A DNA stretch of 64,000 bases from Liolophura sinensis (taxonomy: Eukaryota > Mollusca > Polyplacophora > Chitonida > Chitonidae), in assembly GCF_032854445.1 (NCBI RefSeq), contig NC_088304.1:27473732-27537731 (forward strand), written 5' to 3'. Position numbers and translations under genes: made by a program. Positions within the stretch are counted from its first letter, which is position 1, and every line of letters starts with the position of its first letter. The notes beneath the pieces are model-generated. The model was given only the letters and a program-made list of their open reading frames with translations. It made no database searches and had not been told where the DNA came from. Below, piece by piece: positions 11,166 to 23,958 of the stretch.

Positions 11166-12529
11166 TATGCTCTTCTTATGACTGTTCACGTTAATGCTTA
11201 AACAAGTGCAATTTGCAATTAGCTTGCTGTTTTCGGTTTCAGGCCAATTGCCGGGAAAACGATGTGCGGTCGTTTTAAGTCATGCTCCGCCGTTTGGTGA
11301 GGTTTTCCGCCGAGCGGTACATGAAAGCACGCCAGATCTTGATATATACACCGAGGATGGATCACCTGTATAATGCATGCTTGCACTCGCTCAGTGAAAG
11401 AGTTTGAAAGAATGGCACACGTATATCGTCCTGTTAATGAGTACATACATTGCCATAGATTGTAAACAACTGCTCTCTTATAATAGTGGCCACCCACGTG
11501 CTATACTGTTCACTGTTCCATGTCACTGTATATATATGGGTTATCAGGTTACCTATCTTTACCCATCTGTAAAAATTCGGATTTGAATGCACCGGTGTGC
11601 TTGAATGTACGTGGACGACGTCTCATATTTTACAGTGTCGTTGGTGAGTCATCAAAAGCCTGAATACGTGAAGAAAAATGTGAAGCATATTTACGCCTCT
11701 GCTGTCACATATCCACAGGAAGACGTAATCCGTAAATATTGGTTCACGTATTTAGGCAATTCAACACCACCAGCAACACTGATTGACACCAAGGAGGATG
11801 CATGGACTCAATTAGTAAGGCTTCAATTTATAAAACCTAAAACCTGTGAAGTTTCTCGCGCTGCACAGCATAACAACAAAGGCCAAATACATCTATACAA
11901 GTATTAGTTCCCAATTCTTTTTGTCGCTGAAAGTAAAAATGAGGCCTACCGTATCACGTGACCTGTCAGAAATTAAATATAAAAAATATTAATAATTATA
12001 TTTACTATAGCATGTGCGTCTGAAAGTGCTCCATCCAAAGGTATTTAGAGCAGAAGAACGATGGAGAAAGTTGAGAAGCTGAACATTTGTAAACTTAAGA
12101 AGTCCCTGCAGGAAGGGGTTGTCATTTGTGCATCCGGAATACGGCGAGACAGTGGATATGACCATGTGTTTATGCGTCAAAAAAGACACTGGTATACTCG
12201 CTGTCAGCCAAAACTGAACGTTCCATGTGATGGTCGTTATGTTCCACTCAGACAGCTCCACTCAGTACATGTAATTATGGTAATACAGCCAGGTTTTAAA
12301 GGAAATAGTACACGGATAACGAAAAAAAAAACGCGAACTAAATGATCTCCCTGTTGGTTAGCAGCCAACAATAGATATTTCTTGTACTAGTTTTGCTCCG
12401 CTCGTTTATATGAAACAAAACTGATTACACGATGTTGTTTAGTTCAGATAAACGTTATAAGACATGTTCATTCGTGTCAAAGGCTACTTTGGGAACACTG
12501 CTCTTGGTTCAACCAAGATATTTGATATA
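11166..12529. other. Intergenic; two short ATG-initiated frames, unassigned
   Basis: Frames of 100 codons (11605-11907, +) and 94 codons (12061-12345, +) begin with ATG but show no known motif, signal peptide or splice context. I do not call them genes. Confidence 0.4.
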
Positions 12530-12766
12530 TATTTATTTCATTGGTGTTCTACGCCGTACTCAAGACTATTATGGCGGAAGAAAACCGGGCAGGGCCCGGG
12601 GAAAACCGCGACGATCCGCACGTAGCCGCCAGACCTTACCACGTACGGCCGGAGAGGAAGCCAGCATGAGCTCGCCTTGAACTTATAGCGACCGCATTGG
12701 TGGAAGGCTTCAGGGCCATTGCGCTGCTCTGGCGTGATAACCCCTATGGCCAGGAAAGGCTCACCT
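12530..12766 (-). repeat. tRNA-derived SINE, decayed
   Basis: Minus-strand copy: tail 'tgaaataaat', 'gagtacggcgtagaacacca', body 'ccccgggccctgcccggttt' and 'gtacggccgg...', then a worn B box ('aagttcaagg') and A box ('cctggccataggggttatc'). Same family as 2556-2834. No clear target-site duplication. Confidence 0.8.
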
Positions 12767-13610
12767 GTTTGACGGCCTGAAGCCAATTTACCCTATGGGA
12801 ACAGTTTCACTCTCCTCTCGTTGCCGTCTTTTTTAGATGCTCTGTTTACACAAGACAATGGTAGCTATCTCATGTCTCACATCCGAAAGCAGGCGTTGGT
12901 TCATCATGCCAAAAAAAAAAAAACATCAACAAAACATTATTTCCAAAGTAGGTGTTGACTCCACCCGTAACGAAAATAATGCCACAATCACGAAGTTTGT
13001 CTTTCTTTCTGACATAAGTTTATGTTACACCACTTTTAAAAGTTGTTCACGCAACCATAACGCATGCGGGTTGTGCTACTTCTGTTACGTGAGAACGTTA
13101 TAAACTGGGTCAGACAGTCACCGGGTCCACAAACTAGGTTGACAAACATTATATTTATCAAGTGTACCGGAGTTTCTGTCTCATTAGATGTAAGTTACAT
13201 CTGGGTCAACAGATCTGGTCTTCATCACGATTTCAAACTCAAATTTCCTCACAAAGCCTATAAAACAGCAGATGCCGAGAAGGTCGAGGTAATAAATGAG
13301 AGCCGTTTATCAAATTGTTTCCTTCTTGCAGCAATACAGATGTGACTTCAAAAAGGTCAAAGATCGTGGAGTAAACACCCACTGATGACGTCATTTTTTC
13401 TTGGACTATAGGTAACACCTTTCAACCGAGTTGTTTTCTCAGATATGTTATCACGGTATACATGTCAAGAGATTGTCTTTTGCAATAATTCTTGTCGGTT
13501 TGCGAATCTCCTTTACTGTATATAAATGACTTCTCTTATGTACTGAGTTATTTCTCTTTGTTTGATCTGGGTTTAATATTAACTTTTGTTTAAGAGAATA
13601 TTGAAGTGAC
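12767..13610. other. Intergenic, no feature recognised
   Basis: No gene or repeat was recognised apart from a 12-A run near 12911. Confidence 0.5.
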
Positions 13611-13665
13611 TAGTGAAACGTCCATTGTCGTGGACGACTGGTATTCTACGCATATATTCAACCAT
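13611..13665 (+). repeat. Family B repeat fragment
   Basis: Matches only the end of family B: 'gaaacgtccattgtcgtgga', 'cgactggtattctacgcata', 'tattcaac'. Confidence 0.5.
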
Positions 13666-13924
13666 GTTAAAAGCACATGCAACAACAGCAGTCGAGGTGA
13701 AGTGATAAACTCTGATCAAATAATTCAGTAAACTGTGTTGATTTTATTTTATTTGTTTATTTATTGTATTGGTCGTACACAACAATGCTTCATTTCCATG
13801 ACTTCGGCCGTGTTCACTGGTTGAGGAAACTGGACTCCATATAAACCTACCGGGCTTTCCCAGCCGAATTGCTATTCTGTGACTTACTTTTTTACAAATG
13901 ATCCAATCTGTGCATTGAAACAAA

Positions 13925-14085
13925 CATTCGTATACCATCCGCCAACCAAGATGGATGTTCCAGGTCAATAATCGCAAGGCCACTGCCCAAAACAACGTTG
14001 AACACAAAGAACTAAGAAGATATATGAAGTACGAAATTAGGACGGAATCATGGAAAGTGAAGCAGCCAACATCTTTGAATGACCG
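13925..14085 (-). repeat. Family B repeat copy
   Basis: Reverse-complement family B: 'gtataccatccgccaaccaa', 'gatggatgttccaggtcaat', 'aatcgcaaggccactgccca', 'aaacaacgttgaacacaaag', then 'gaacta' and 'atatatgaagtacgaaatta'. Together with 13611-13665 (opposite strand) it forms a loose inverted pair. Confidence 0.65.
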
Positions 14086-14179
14086 TGCAAGGTATGTTCT
14101 AGCCGAATAAGTGCAATCACTATCCAACTCGTGTCTCCATTTCCAATGACCTCCATGTGTTGCGCATAACTCTTATACC

Positions 14180-14455
14180 CCCTAACAATCGTCCGGTGAA
14201 AATCACCTAGGCTAAGCCACACAGACAAATCCACATAGAAGAACAGGTGAAAACTACCTGGGCAAAGCCACTCGGAAGAACTGTCCGGTAAAAAATACTC
14301 CCACAAAACGCTCAGAAGAACCGTCCAGTGAAAACCACCCGGACAAACCACCCAGAGGAACCATCTGGTGAAAAACACCCGGACAAAAGCACCCAGAAGA
14401 ACCGCCTGGGGAAAACAAACCGGATAAGCCACCCCAAAAAACTGTCCCAAGAAAA
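14180..14455 (+). repeat. Degenerate minisatellite, about 41-bp period
   Basis: Repeats of the type 'agaagaaccgtccagtgaaa' + 'accacccggacaaaccaccc'. Unit starts near 14274, 14313, 14354 and 14395. The period is not a multiple of three, so the repetitive minus-strand peptides it encodes shift frame between units and are not a real repeat protein. Confidence 0.7.
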
Positions 14456-15380
14456 CCATCGGCTATCGTCCTGATGTAAAGCAGTAGCCAGATCATTACG
14501 AAATGGATCTCTTTGCTAAAGGACATAAGCATGCAGTGATTTTCTGGAATAACCCCCATTAGACTATTCCGTCAACAAGGCATCGATGTATGCCCTTAGA
14601 CAAACTAAAGCAATATCAGATTTGCCCCCACCCACGCCGGTGCGCCAGCACCCACCCCTGCCGTCCTAAGCCTGCCGTCTTCCTCGTCAAGTCGGTGCGA
14701 GCCTGAACAGCCACCATGGATTGGTGATTGAGAGGATGCAGCTATTCTGAGATCTAAACCGTTCACACGTGTTCGCCCTGGCGTTGACCCGGGATGTAAG
14801 GCAAAGAGAAAGCATAGCACCTCCTCCTGTCATCCCGGCACCAAATACACACACAACCATGCCTGTTCCAGTCATTCCACCAATAACCACTGCTCTCATC
14901 GAAAACTCCCCCTCGAGTATCCTGGGGTGCCATTTTTAGACCCACTTCTCTTTCCACTCTTCTGGTCAACAGATGCCTCATCGCTTAGATCCTTTTCTCG
15001 GTGTGGGGGAGGCATGTCCGACGTTTACTTTAACCTGTCTGTAATTGAGGGGCTATATTATCTTGCTTTTGTTTGCGCTGAGTTTTTGTTTGTGGGTACT
15101 AATAGCATCTGCGTTCTTCATTTCAACACAACACCAAAGGTCACGGTGTATAGTTGATCTTCTCTATTTTTGTACGTTGTAACACCTGACCACTTGTGTT
15201 CCAGTTGTCGGACTTTAATGAAGTTTATAACGTGGTGTGGATGCACCCAAACGTTAATTAAACGACGTAAGAGTATGATATGCCTGAAATGGCAGAGTAG
15301 TTAGTCGCAGAAACGGCGGTACAGCTAACCAGTCTCAACGGAACGATACAGCGATGCTGTCTCTGCCAAGATGGTACAAC
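14456..15380. other. Intergenic, no feature recognised
   Basis: No supported gene or RNA. The 14.6-14.9 kb part is C-rich. Confidence 0.45.
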
Positions 15381-15382
15381 CA

Positions 15383-15474
15383 CATTCTCTCGACAAGGGC
15401 GATACAACAAAAGACTCTCTCGACAAAGACAGTACAGCTATAGGCTCTCTCGACAAAAGCGATACAACTAGGCT
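15383..15474 (+). repeat. Three-copy tandem repeat, about 30 bp
   Basis: 'ctctctcgacaa' recurs with 'gcgatacaac' or 'cagtacagct', three units with about 31-bp spacing. It directly precedes a family A copy. Confidence 0.6.
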
Positions 15475-15484
15475 ATTAAATGCG

Positions 15485-15670
15485 TAAGCATAAAGAGTAA
15501 AACCAGAGTAGCCACGAAAGTATGATAGCTGGCAAATGGTCACATGATACCGGTGAAATACGGCCTCTTGTCAGTTGACCTCAGTCAGGATTTTATTCTA
15601 ACTGTTCATGTAAATGCGTAAATAGTAGCAAATTACACGCCTACTAGACACTGGCCACTAAAATGCGAGG
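15485..15670 (+). repeat. Family A repeat copy, well preserved
   Basis: One of the cleanest copies: 'gcataaagagtaaaaccaga', 'tgatagctggcaaatggtca', 'accggtgaaatacggcctct', 'tgtcagttgacctcagtcag', 'attttattctaactgttcat', 'gtaaatgcgtaaatagtagc'. Confidence 0.75.
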
Positions 15671-16637
15671 TGGATATATAAAAGCTAGTGATACATAATC
15701 AGACACTTTAACAAACAGAACAACCAAATAAAGTGAGTAATTAGGCTAGCAGAGACAAAAAAGACAATGGATTACACGCGTTCTACAATGTTACAAAATC
15801 CTTCATTTAAAGATTGGTGGTATGTGATGAAACCTTAACGTTGATCATATTTGTTAGTCCTGAATGTTCCACCATTCGTTACATTCAGGCCCCGCCGGCT
15901 GAAGCGTATATCCCTTTGACAACTATATGATGTAACGATGAAAGACAGGATGACCGTCTGTATATATCTGGCATTATCCAGTGCTGACAGGCCAGAAACA
16001 CAGCATCTTTCACAACAAACATTTCTTTTTCCAAACGACGATTTAACCCACCACAGGCATGTCGCGAAAATATTTATCCAAGTCTTGGATTGCGTAAAGG
16101 TGTTATTGTTGACGTAATGTATTCACCGTTTGATCCTTATGACCACTATGAAACAGTCGAATCTCGGCGTGAACTGTGCGTCTGGTTGGCAATAAATAAA
16201 CAAAGACACATGAGTGTTACAGCTAACAGACAGCTTCATCAGCCGGTAAGGCGCAGAAACGTGCAGCTGGAAGACATCTTGAGGAAAGTGAGAGCAAGAA
16301 GCCAGTGATTTGCATGGGAACGCCGGTTTTCCAGACACACCTTGCAATGAGCAAACGTAAAACTCTATACAGGTTGACGACCACAAACGCAGTGACTGCT
16401 TGACCTAAGCTCGTCAACTCTGTGTTATGATCAGATAAATTTCAACTGCTCTTTCATCCGAGAATGGATGTATGCACATTTTAGGAATACAATATAGAAG
16501 CAACAAATTATTTGCGTAACAAAAACTCGCTTGACACTATGTTGAGATATGTCAGATTTGAGCTTCTCTTCCAACGGGGAATGGATACAGGAACAACCTA
16601 ACTTCAGAGCAACAGATAACATAATATATAGAAGAAA
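15671..16637. other. Intergenic, no feature recognised
   Basis: A 72-codon frame at 16090-16308 (+) starts with TTG, not ATG, and has no recognisable motif. Otherwise unassigned. Confidence 0.45.
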
Positions 16638-16829
16638 ACGGGGCCTCTTTGGCTTAGTTGGTTAGCGCGCTATCGCAGCGTAATGACCCAGGAGATTCTC
16701 ACAAGTGCGTTCGCTGTGAGTTCAAGTCCAGCTCATGCAGCGGATGGTTGTGGGTTTCTCTCGGGCTCTGCCCGGTGTCCCCTCACCAGACTGCTGGCCG
16801 CCGTCGTATGAGTCACACCAATCAAATAA
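16638..16829 (+). repeat. tRNA-derived SINE, internally deleted, with 12-bp target-site duplication
   Basis: A box TGGCTTAGTTGG (16650-16661), B box GAGTTCAAGTCC (16718-16729), body 'gtgggtttctctcgggctct', tail 'caccaatcaaataa'. Perfect ATATAGAAGAAA duplications at 16626-16637 and 16830-16841 fix the ends. Compared with 2556-2834, it lacks about 35 bp after 'ccagctcat' and part of the 3' module. Confidence 0.9.
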
Positions 16830-16841
16830 ATATAGAAGAAA

Positions 16842-18460
16842 TCTGTTAACTTATCTGCCTCTCGTCACCACTATACTTGTGTCTTTATCTTTCTGTAAGA
16901 GATAGACGCACAGTATATAACCAAGATAACCAAGAGATGTGTCGATCAGTTTGGATGACGTGATTCTCACGGTACAGAAAAAGTTCACAGCCAATTTATT
17001 TAAAAAAATATCAAAAATACTTTGCTGAAATGCTGTTTTAGTGAGTTAAATACATGGGTGCTGTTATATAGCCAAATGAGATATTGCGTCTAAAAGAAAT
17101 GCCTACAAATGACACCAGATGACATTAGAGAGACATGTTGAGATTATTATGGAGGCAGATGTAACTACATAAGCTTTCCTGTAGACAATATGTAGATAAA
17201 AAAGCTTTTTCGTATATTACGTAAAAATACCAGTGTTCTAGTTTTGATTACTGTCGACTCTCATGGGATAGTGTCAAAGATATCATTTTTATCATAGACT
17301 TCAAAGTTGTCCAGATGCTGATGTTTGCTGTAAACCAAAATGCTGTATATCCTACTTGTATCTGTGTGTTACATATGGGGATGCTCTTACAGATTCTCAG
17401 ATAACTGCAGAAAAATACTAATGCCTATGTGGATGTCCATCCATACAGCGACGAATTCATTTTATGGGACTCTAAACACATCAAGAAATAAGTGGTTTAC
17501 GGCAACCTAATGTCTCACGTAAAGATGTTTATCGGTCAGATCTTAATGTCCCTGTCTCAACATACAGTTATGTGAACAAATGTATGAGCTATAAAACACG
17601 GAGCTGAGTGTATAGTGGTATATGGCTCCCATTGCTTTTGATTGTTTTTATTGAAACCAGATTGGCTAGTTTCAGGATCTACAGGATCTTGTGCAGGAAT
17701 TAAAACAACGTTGTGGACTTGGTTTCTCTGGGTAGACAAAAAAACATTACTTGTGCTGTCCAGTGCAATTTCCAACGACAATTTGATCTCTTTGTTCTCT
17801 TATTCTCCGACGGTCGTTCATATACTTCACTTGGGTAGCAATGAAAAAGGTCAGGCCAGGAGCTCTTGAAGATTAAATCAATTCATAAAACAAACCAATG
17901 ACAGGCATTTTGGAAAATAGTTTCCTTGCTTCAGGGATTGAATACATCGTCCCCCTTAGAAAAGACCAGATCTTCATTGCAAGTGGACATTGCCTCATGA
18001 GAGATATTGATATCTTGTCTTTTTGGCAATCTTTTGAATGATGAATCAGTTCAAAGAAATGCATTTCCTCTATCTTGCCTTCCCTTTTTTGATTCATCTA
18101 GCACATAGTCTGGATTTTTCTTTACAAACTCCACTCGAGATTTGTAACACACAGTTTCGAATGAGGACAATCGGTAATTGTCTCCAGAAACTGTTAAACA
18201 CTTTTCGATTTACATTTCACGGAACTCAACAGTTTCCATTTTAAAATAAAGTTTGCCTAGTGTTTTTCCATATTTCTGTTTGTTGGTGATAGCCTTACAT
18301 AAAAATACATGGCTGTTGGGATAGATATACAAAGATATACAGACGACATAAATTTACTCTTGTAAGCTGCAAAAGATTTAGGGCTTTAGACTATAAATAC
18401 ACAGCTGATGAACGCTACAAGAAACATATCCACCTTCGCTGATTTAGCAGAAAACACAGA
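16842..18460. other. Intergenic, no feature recognised
   Basis: No supported gene. Frames near 17.6-18.2 kb overlap on both strands and lack motifs. Confidence 0.45.
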
Positions 18461-18616
18461 AAATCTTACCTGCACTTGTATGTTGTACGTTACCCTTACG
18501 GCGAGAGCGATAATTTCAATTTTGACATCATCAATTATCCTTACCTGAATAGCAATATAACGAAGTTTGTTACACATGACGTGTACACATTTCGCCTCGT
18601 TGCATTTCTGGTCTAA
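18461..18616 (+). pseudogene. Reverse-transcriptase fragment (retroelement relic)
   Basis: The frame from 18461 reads SYLHLY then DNFNFDIINYPYLNSNI and ends ...FRLVAF before a stop at 18614-18616. The same segment is present at 42.6-43.0 kb as [17 protein letters not shown] and RLVAF. This matches the region just after the catalytic DD motif of a reverse transcriptase that is widespread in invertebrate genomes, possibly Penelope-like. About 52 codons survive, with an internal deletion between SYLHLY and DNFNF. Confidence 0.6.
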
Positions 18617-18721
18617 CTACAAAATAAGTATATTCAGTGAAAGTTTTTGCATCTTGTAATTATCTCGTAATTATAAATCCAGGGAGGAGTATAGACATTT
18701 CTTTAAAACTATCCCCCACCT

Positions 18722-19016
18722 TGGATATATGTAATCAAAGCTCAACTGAGATGCACGTTTTGATTAACGGCGACGACGTATATATATGAATATATATATA
18801 TATGAATATATATCATATATATATATGAACGAACACATGCCGTACACGACTTGGATACTGTTTTAATTTGTTCCTCATTCACATTCCTTGTGTGTTTCTG
18901 TGATGGTCGGAATCTATTGATTCCTACTCTTTGCACTAGACTGTGTTAATTTGGTTTAACTTGTATTAAACGTGGTTTTGGAAATTGGTGTATAGCAATT
19001 ATTGACTGCTTGTTAT
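18722..19016 (+). repeat. Family B repeat copy with internal TA microsatellite
   Basis: Begins 'ttggatatatgtaatcaaag' and 'ctcaactgagatgcac', then a (TATA...GAA) microsatellite (about 18778-18830), then 'attaaacgtggttttggaaa' and 'ttggtgtatagcaattattg'. It aligns with 23622-23958. Confidence 0.6.
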
Positions 19017-22000
19017 GGTATGCGCACGCCTGTTAAGTCTTCTGGCCTTAACTTTGTCCGTTCATATTTGCATGTCTGAAAACATCTATACCAAGAATTA
19101 GTTAGCTGCAAAGGCTCTGCTTGGATACCTAGTGGTTGATTTGCAACTTGCCTTGATTTCATTCATACACACGTCTTTGAAAGCTCCGTGGTATATCAGA
19201 CGCTGTGTATACAGTTTAAAATGAATCATGCAGACGCAAATAATACAGCCTTGGCTTAAAAAAAACCCTGCTAATTACGTCCGGTTTTTCAGCGGCCGTT
19301 CCAGACTAATACAGTTCATAATTGTTGAAGTGTTACGGGCATAACCACACCCTGCAGTTGGATACGTATGTACTAATCGGTATATCTTTATTGTCTTTGT
19401 GTCAAATTGAAACCAGATATTCCTTGGCTTTGCCTTGATAGTGTTCTCTACATACGGGATAAGTGTACCAAAGGCTATCGTTCTCACAGTTGTCAAGCTT
19501 AATTACACTGGCTTTGGAGAAAAATACTCCTGGCAGTTTATAAGCCATAATCGGGGGCCTGCAGGAGGCCACGTCGCTGTTATGACGTCAGCTGTACGCG
19601 CGTGCAGATAAACTCTTCAAACTGTGTCCTATCGTCTGAGACATCGCTTGTCCTCTAATTTGTTTAGATTTAATTCAACAAAGTCTTAGAGTTAGATAAC
19701 GTCATTGTGTATACAAAGAACTTGTCGAGCGGAACATGGACGTTGTCACGGTATCATGTGGTGTGGACGTCAAACATTGTTCCCCATTGAACACACCCTT
19801 CCCCTGTATTTACGACTGGTGCAGGAAGTACAGTTTGCCTATACACATGCACACAGGCCTAAACGCATGGTGTTTACAACCTAGATTTCTGTTGAGATGT
19901 GTATAGGAAAGGACGAGTACACAATCTTACGTAAAGTCACTGAAATAAACTTTTGCTATTAGCAACAATTAAATCTTTAATGCACAGGGCAGTTTGTCAA
20001 CAGATTCCATGGACACTTTCATCGTGAAAGAAACAACCACGTGCACGCTACAGTAGTATGTCGCAGATACATGTGCTAACGATTCGTAAGGAGGTACATG
20101 TACATGTGTCACAGAACGAGAACAGTTATCTACAAATGGCAATCACGTACAATCAGTAATACTCACACTGACACCATCAGCAGTTCTTCCTCCAGTAACC
20201 GATTTAACCTGACGATTAATGTATGTCACTTGTTACTGGTATATTTTTTTTTTCTATCTAAGATCGCTGCTTCAGGGGACAGTTTATATATTAATCGTTC
20301 TCCTCCATACTGTGATGATCAGGCCTCGATCTGAACGCTCCTTGACAAAGTCACTTCCGCTTCTGTCCACCGTTTACATAGAACTTCCGGTTAACCTCCA
20401 GATGAAGTGTCAGGATATCTTCTTCACAGAAGTCCAGATCTTATCAACACAACTTTTACATAAGATTACTGAAACATTACTGAAACGAACAATTATATTT
20501 GTCCCATTTATTGAAGAGATACCCAGTATATCCAGTAATTTTCTATTAACATTCAACAAGTAGTAACTTTTAGTACATTTTGCATTCGATTCTTGTATCA
20601 GCCCCTTTATGTATTCAGCAAAATAACTGATTACAGGTCTGTAGTTCCACAAGCTCCAACATAGCTATCGGTGGATCTGTCATGGCTTTATAGGTCTGTC
20701 AGAATCCAGTCAAGGGCGATAGTTCTTTCATGGTAGTCCAGCCGGTAAATTCATCTTACTCCTCCTTTTTAAAGCCTTTTAGACCTCATCGCTGCATGTC
20801 GTTCATCGAACTTATTTCACGAAAATCGAAGCCGAATATTCCTGCTGAGGGATCGTAAAAACATATCAATCTTGTGTGAATAGTGGCATCAAAGTAGCCT
20901 TGGCTGAGCGTTAATATGTCCTAGACGGACTGAACAGTGTTAAAACCAAGCTGTTCACGGTTTCTTAACAATGTTCTCCCGTAGGCATGCAACACACGAA
21001 TATCACTGAGAAGGTAAAAATGGCATCAAGTACATGCGCAACACAAATGCAATATTTAATTATTCTCCAGGTGATTTGTTCTTAAAAGTTTAGATTAACG
21101 AACGAATATAAGCCATATCACCTGTATACATGATATCAGTATAAAGACAATCACCACTATCAGACTGGCTTTGCGTGGTAGCCAGACATTTTAACCCTGA
21201 GAGCTGCTCGTCACACGAAGACATCACACATGGTGCAACAGTTATAACGCTTATTATTCAACCACTAGCTCTCATTTGGTGTGGTGAAATGGAAGATAAA
21301 TTAAGAGGTCCGATAACAAGCCACGTAAGTGCAGCTTCGTGTAGATACGGGCGGTTGTTTGATGGTTGGTTGATGTTTGTTATGCTTCTAAACCGGTATA
21401 TACAGTCGGTGTAATAACAGCTAGTTCCAGATCTCATTACTGCGACATTAGCCAAATGAAGAAAGTCATATCTGTACCATCTCCTGTTATTATGTGATCA
21501 ATGCGCTTGTCGGTAATGTTGGAACTCTTGCCTATCTCTCCAGGGAAGCTGAGCAATCTGCATCTCGCATAGAGCGCTCTTCTGCTCTTATCTACAGGTG
21601 GCCATGTTACGATTGTGGGAAATGTTCCTGTCTGCTCTTAACTGGTAGCACCGGAATAATCGGTGGGCACAGTCTGAAAGGTAGACTGCCTTTTGTCGGT
21701 GATTTAGTTTCAGATTCTCACTGAGGTTTGGTTAATTGCAGAGCTGGTTGTTTCCTGAAATGAGTTTTCAGTGAGCATACGCGGATTTCATGGTAAACTG
21801 ACATACAACGACATTTGCCAATATGAAATTTAGCGTACTTTTCCTTTCTAATTGTTTATATGCAACTTGTAGAAATGAAAGGCATGAAAGATTTTTGTTT
21901 CCAGCATTAATTGTTTGTCTGTTTGTTTGTTTATTCGCAAAGAGTAATAGTACAGGTGTATACAATCGAATACAATACGGAAGATAACAGTAGGCATCTT

Positions 22001-22261
22001 CAGTTATATACATAGATAACTGTAAGGCGGGATAAAAGTCAAACATGTTTACATGTTTGAAAAACATAGCTAGATAAGCGTATATACATGTATATAATAC
22101 TGAGACAAATATGGCTGACTGATGGTAATATAAAATACGATAATGCAATAACTGTATGTGGCAATAAGAGAAAAAATAATATACGTTTATAAATGGCTTT
22201 CATTTTGTTTCTGACACCGCACACTTCGCATAGCTCGCCCTGTTTTATGAATGCTATCCAT
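19017..22261. other. Intergenic, no feature recognised
   Basis: No gene supported. Several frames of 70-126 codons overlap on opposite strands without known motifs. Confidence 0.45.
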
Positions 22262-22275
22262 CCCCCCCCCCCCCC
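22262..22275 (+). repeat. Poly-C run (14 C)
   Basis: Homopolymer within 'tccatc...ctcccaccccg'. Its length may be unreliable in an assembly. Confidence 0.9.
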
Positions 22276-22276
22276 T

Positions 22277-23325
22277 CCCACCCCGTGTGGCTCAACTCGC
22301 GGGGCACACCCACAGACCACGTGGTTTTCTTCTCCTCGTCCCGAGAACTGATATTTGTGTACCTGATACACAAGCAAACATTACGGCATACATTAATCTG
22401 TCATCGTCTTTGTGTCATGATGAATGAACGCTGAGAGCATCTGTGTTATGTTTGATGTCAAACGCGGTTATCGCCCGTGACAGCTTCAGAGTACCTGGTT
22501 GTTTATTGGCAAACCGTTATACGTAAGCAAAACGGATTTTTCTTCAAGCAGTTATCTTTATTGTGGATTGTTTTTTAAAACATTCCGAATGTTTTCTATC
22601 GCTTTTTTTTACTTGAACTTGATAGGTAATGCTCAACTGCAACAATACAAAACATACAAAACGAACAGGATTCATCGACAGCAGTAACGCACATGTAACC
22701 CTTGTGAAAAGTTCTCACTTCTATCTGGCAGAAATTTGGGTATATTCACAGATTAAAGTCACGTGAGCAACTTATACATCTCAAAACCTAATAAATGTAT
22801 GTGCTCAAAGTTCCCTGTCTGATCATCAGTTGCCTCCTCAAAGCCTTTGGTTTCATTAATGCGGTTTCACTTTATACAACTCCGAATAATTTACATATGC
22901 TAGCGTGTGGTGAATATGCAGTCTGAGCCCCATGTACTATCAAGGCACAATTCTTAGGACTACCAACGTAGCTCAAGGCATAATTACAACTGCATGTATG
23001 ATTTCAGGCAGTGCCCACTGTTTAGTCTAAAATCTACGGAGCTGAATATCCAAAACACCTTGCTTAGTACTCGTGTCCTCACTGAGAATAAAAGCACATG
23101 TATGCTGTAAGGATCGGGTTCTCGCACAGCTATTGACAGGGGCAGCCAGTACAACTATGAGAGAGTCAATTCGACAAAATGAAAATAAACGTTCTGAAAT
23201 GTGTAACGCGAAACATCCAATGTGGGAGCAATTTCCTGATACTGGATTTTAGTTTCGATCTCCTTTTCTTTGCGAGTAGTAACACATCATGTGCATAACT
23301 AAATAATAATGGTTAATTCTATGAA
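22277..23325. other. Intergenic, no feature recognised
   Basis: Nothing supported on either strand. Confidence 0.45.
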
Positions 23326-23421
23326 TATTTATTTATTTGATTTGTGTTTTACACCGTACTCAATGTTTCACTTAAACGACAGCGGCCTGCCCTGGGGAAC
23401 CCATAACCATCCGCGCGTTGC
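23326..23421 (-). repeat. SINE 3' end, 5'-truncated
   Basis: Tail 'tcaaataaataaat', 'gagtacggtgtaaaacacaa' and the start of the body. Flanked by near-perfect 11-bp repeats (AATTCTATGAA at 23315-23325, AATTCTAAGAA at 23422-23432), as expected for retroposition with one later mutation. Confidence 0.7.
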
Positions 23422-23621
23422 AATTCTAAGAACACGATAAAGTTGTATACAAATATGGTCAAGATACAATGCATTTGTATGTTAATGTGTTTAATAACAT
23501 ATTCAATATTTCTCCTAGGCGACGGCCGTCTGCTTTATGATTGGAGACAAGTGGAGTGCAACACGAACACAAAAAATGTTACGGGGCTAGGGACTGTATA
23601 TTCATCATGCTGATTTAGATG

Positions 23622-23958
23622 ACCACTTTGGATATATGAACAGTTCCAATTAAAGCGCAACTGAGGTACATATTTTATTATCGATAACTTATATTCAAGC
23701 ATGGTCCACGGTATGAATGCTGTTTCTCAGTCGCCTAGAATATACCCTGTGTCTTTCCTACATCACTAAAAACTGTTGACTGCTTCTTTTTGTATGATTC
23801 CGCCCTATTTTCGTTCTTTATATACTTTATCAGTTCTTTGGTAGTTTGTGTTAAACGTCGTTTTGGGAATTGGCCTTGCAGGTATTGACCCTGAACGTCC
23901 TTATTGGTTGACGACTGGTATACGAATTTCTGTTTCGGCGCACAGATCACATACAAAT
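23622..23958 (+). repeat. Family B repeat copy, most complete
   Basis: Longest copy: 'tttggatatatgaacagttc', 'caattaaagcgcaactgagg', 'aaaactgttgactgcttctt', 'ccgccctattttcgttcttt', 'atatactttatcagttcttt', 'gttaaacgtcgttttgggaa', 'ttggccttgcaggtattgac', 'gacgactggtatacga'. No terminal inverted repeats or coding frame seen; about 330 bp. Confidence 0.75.

Noticed and set aside
16090-16308. 72-codon frame
   Set aside because: Non-ATG start, no motif, partly mirrored by open frames on the other strand.
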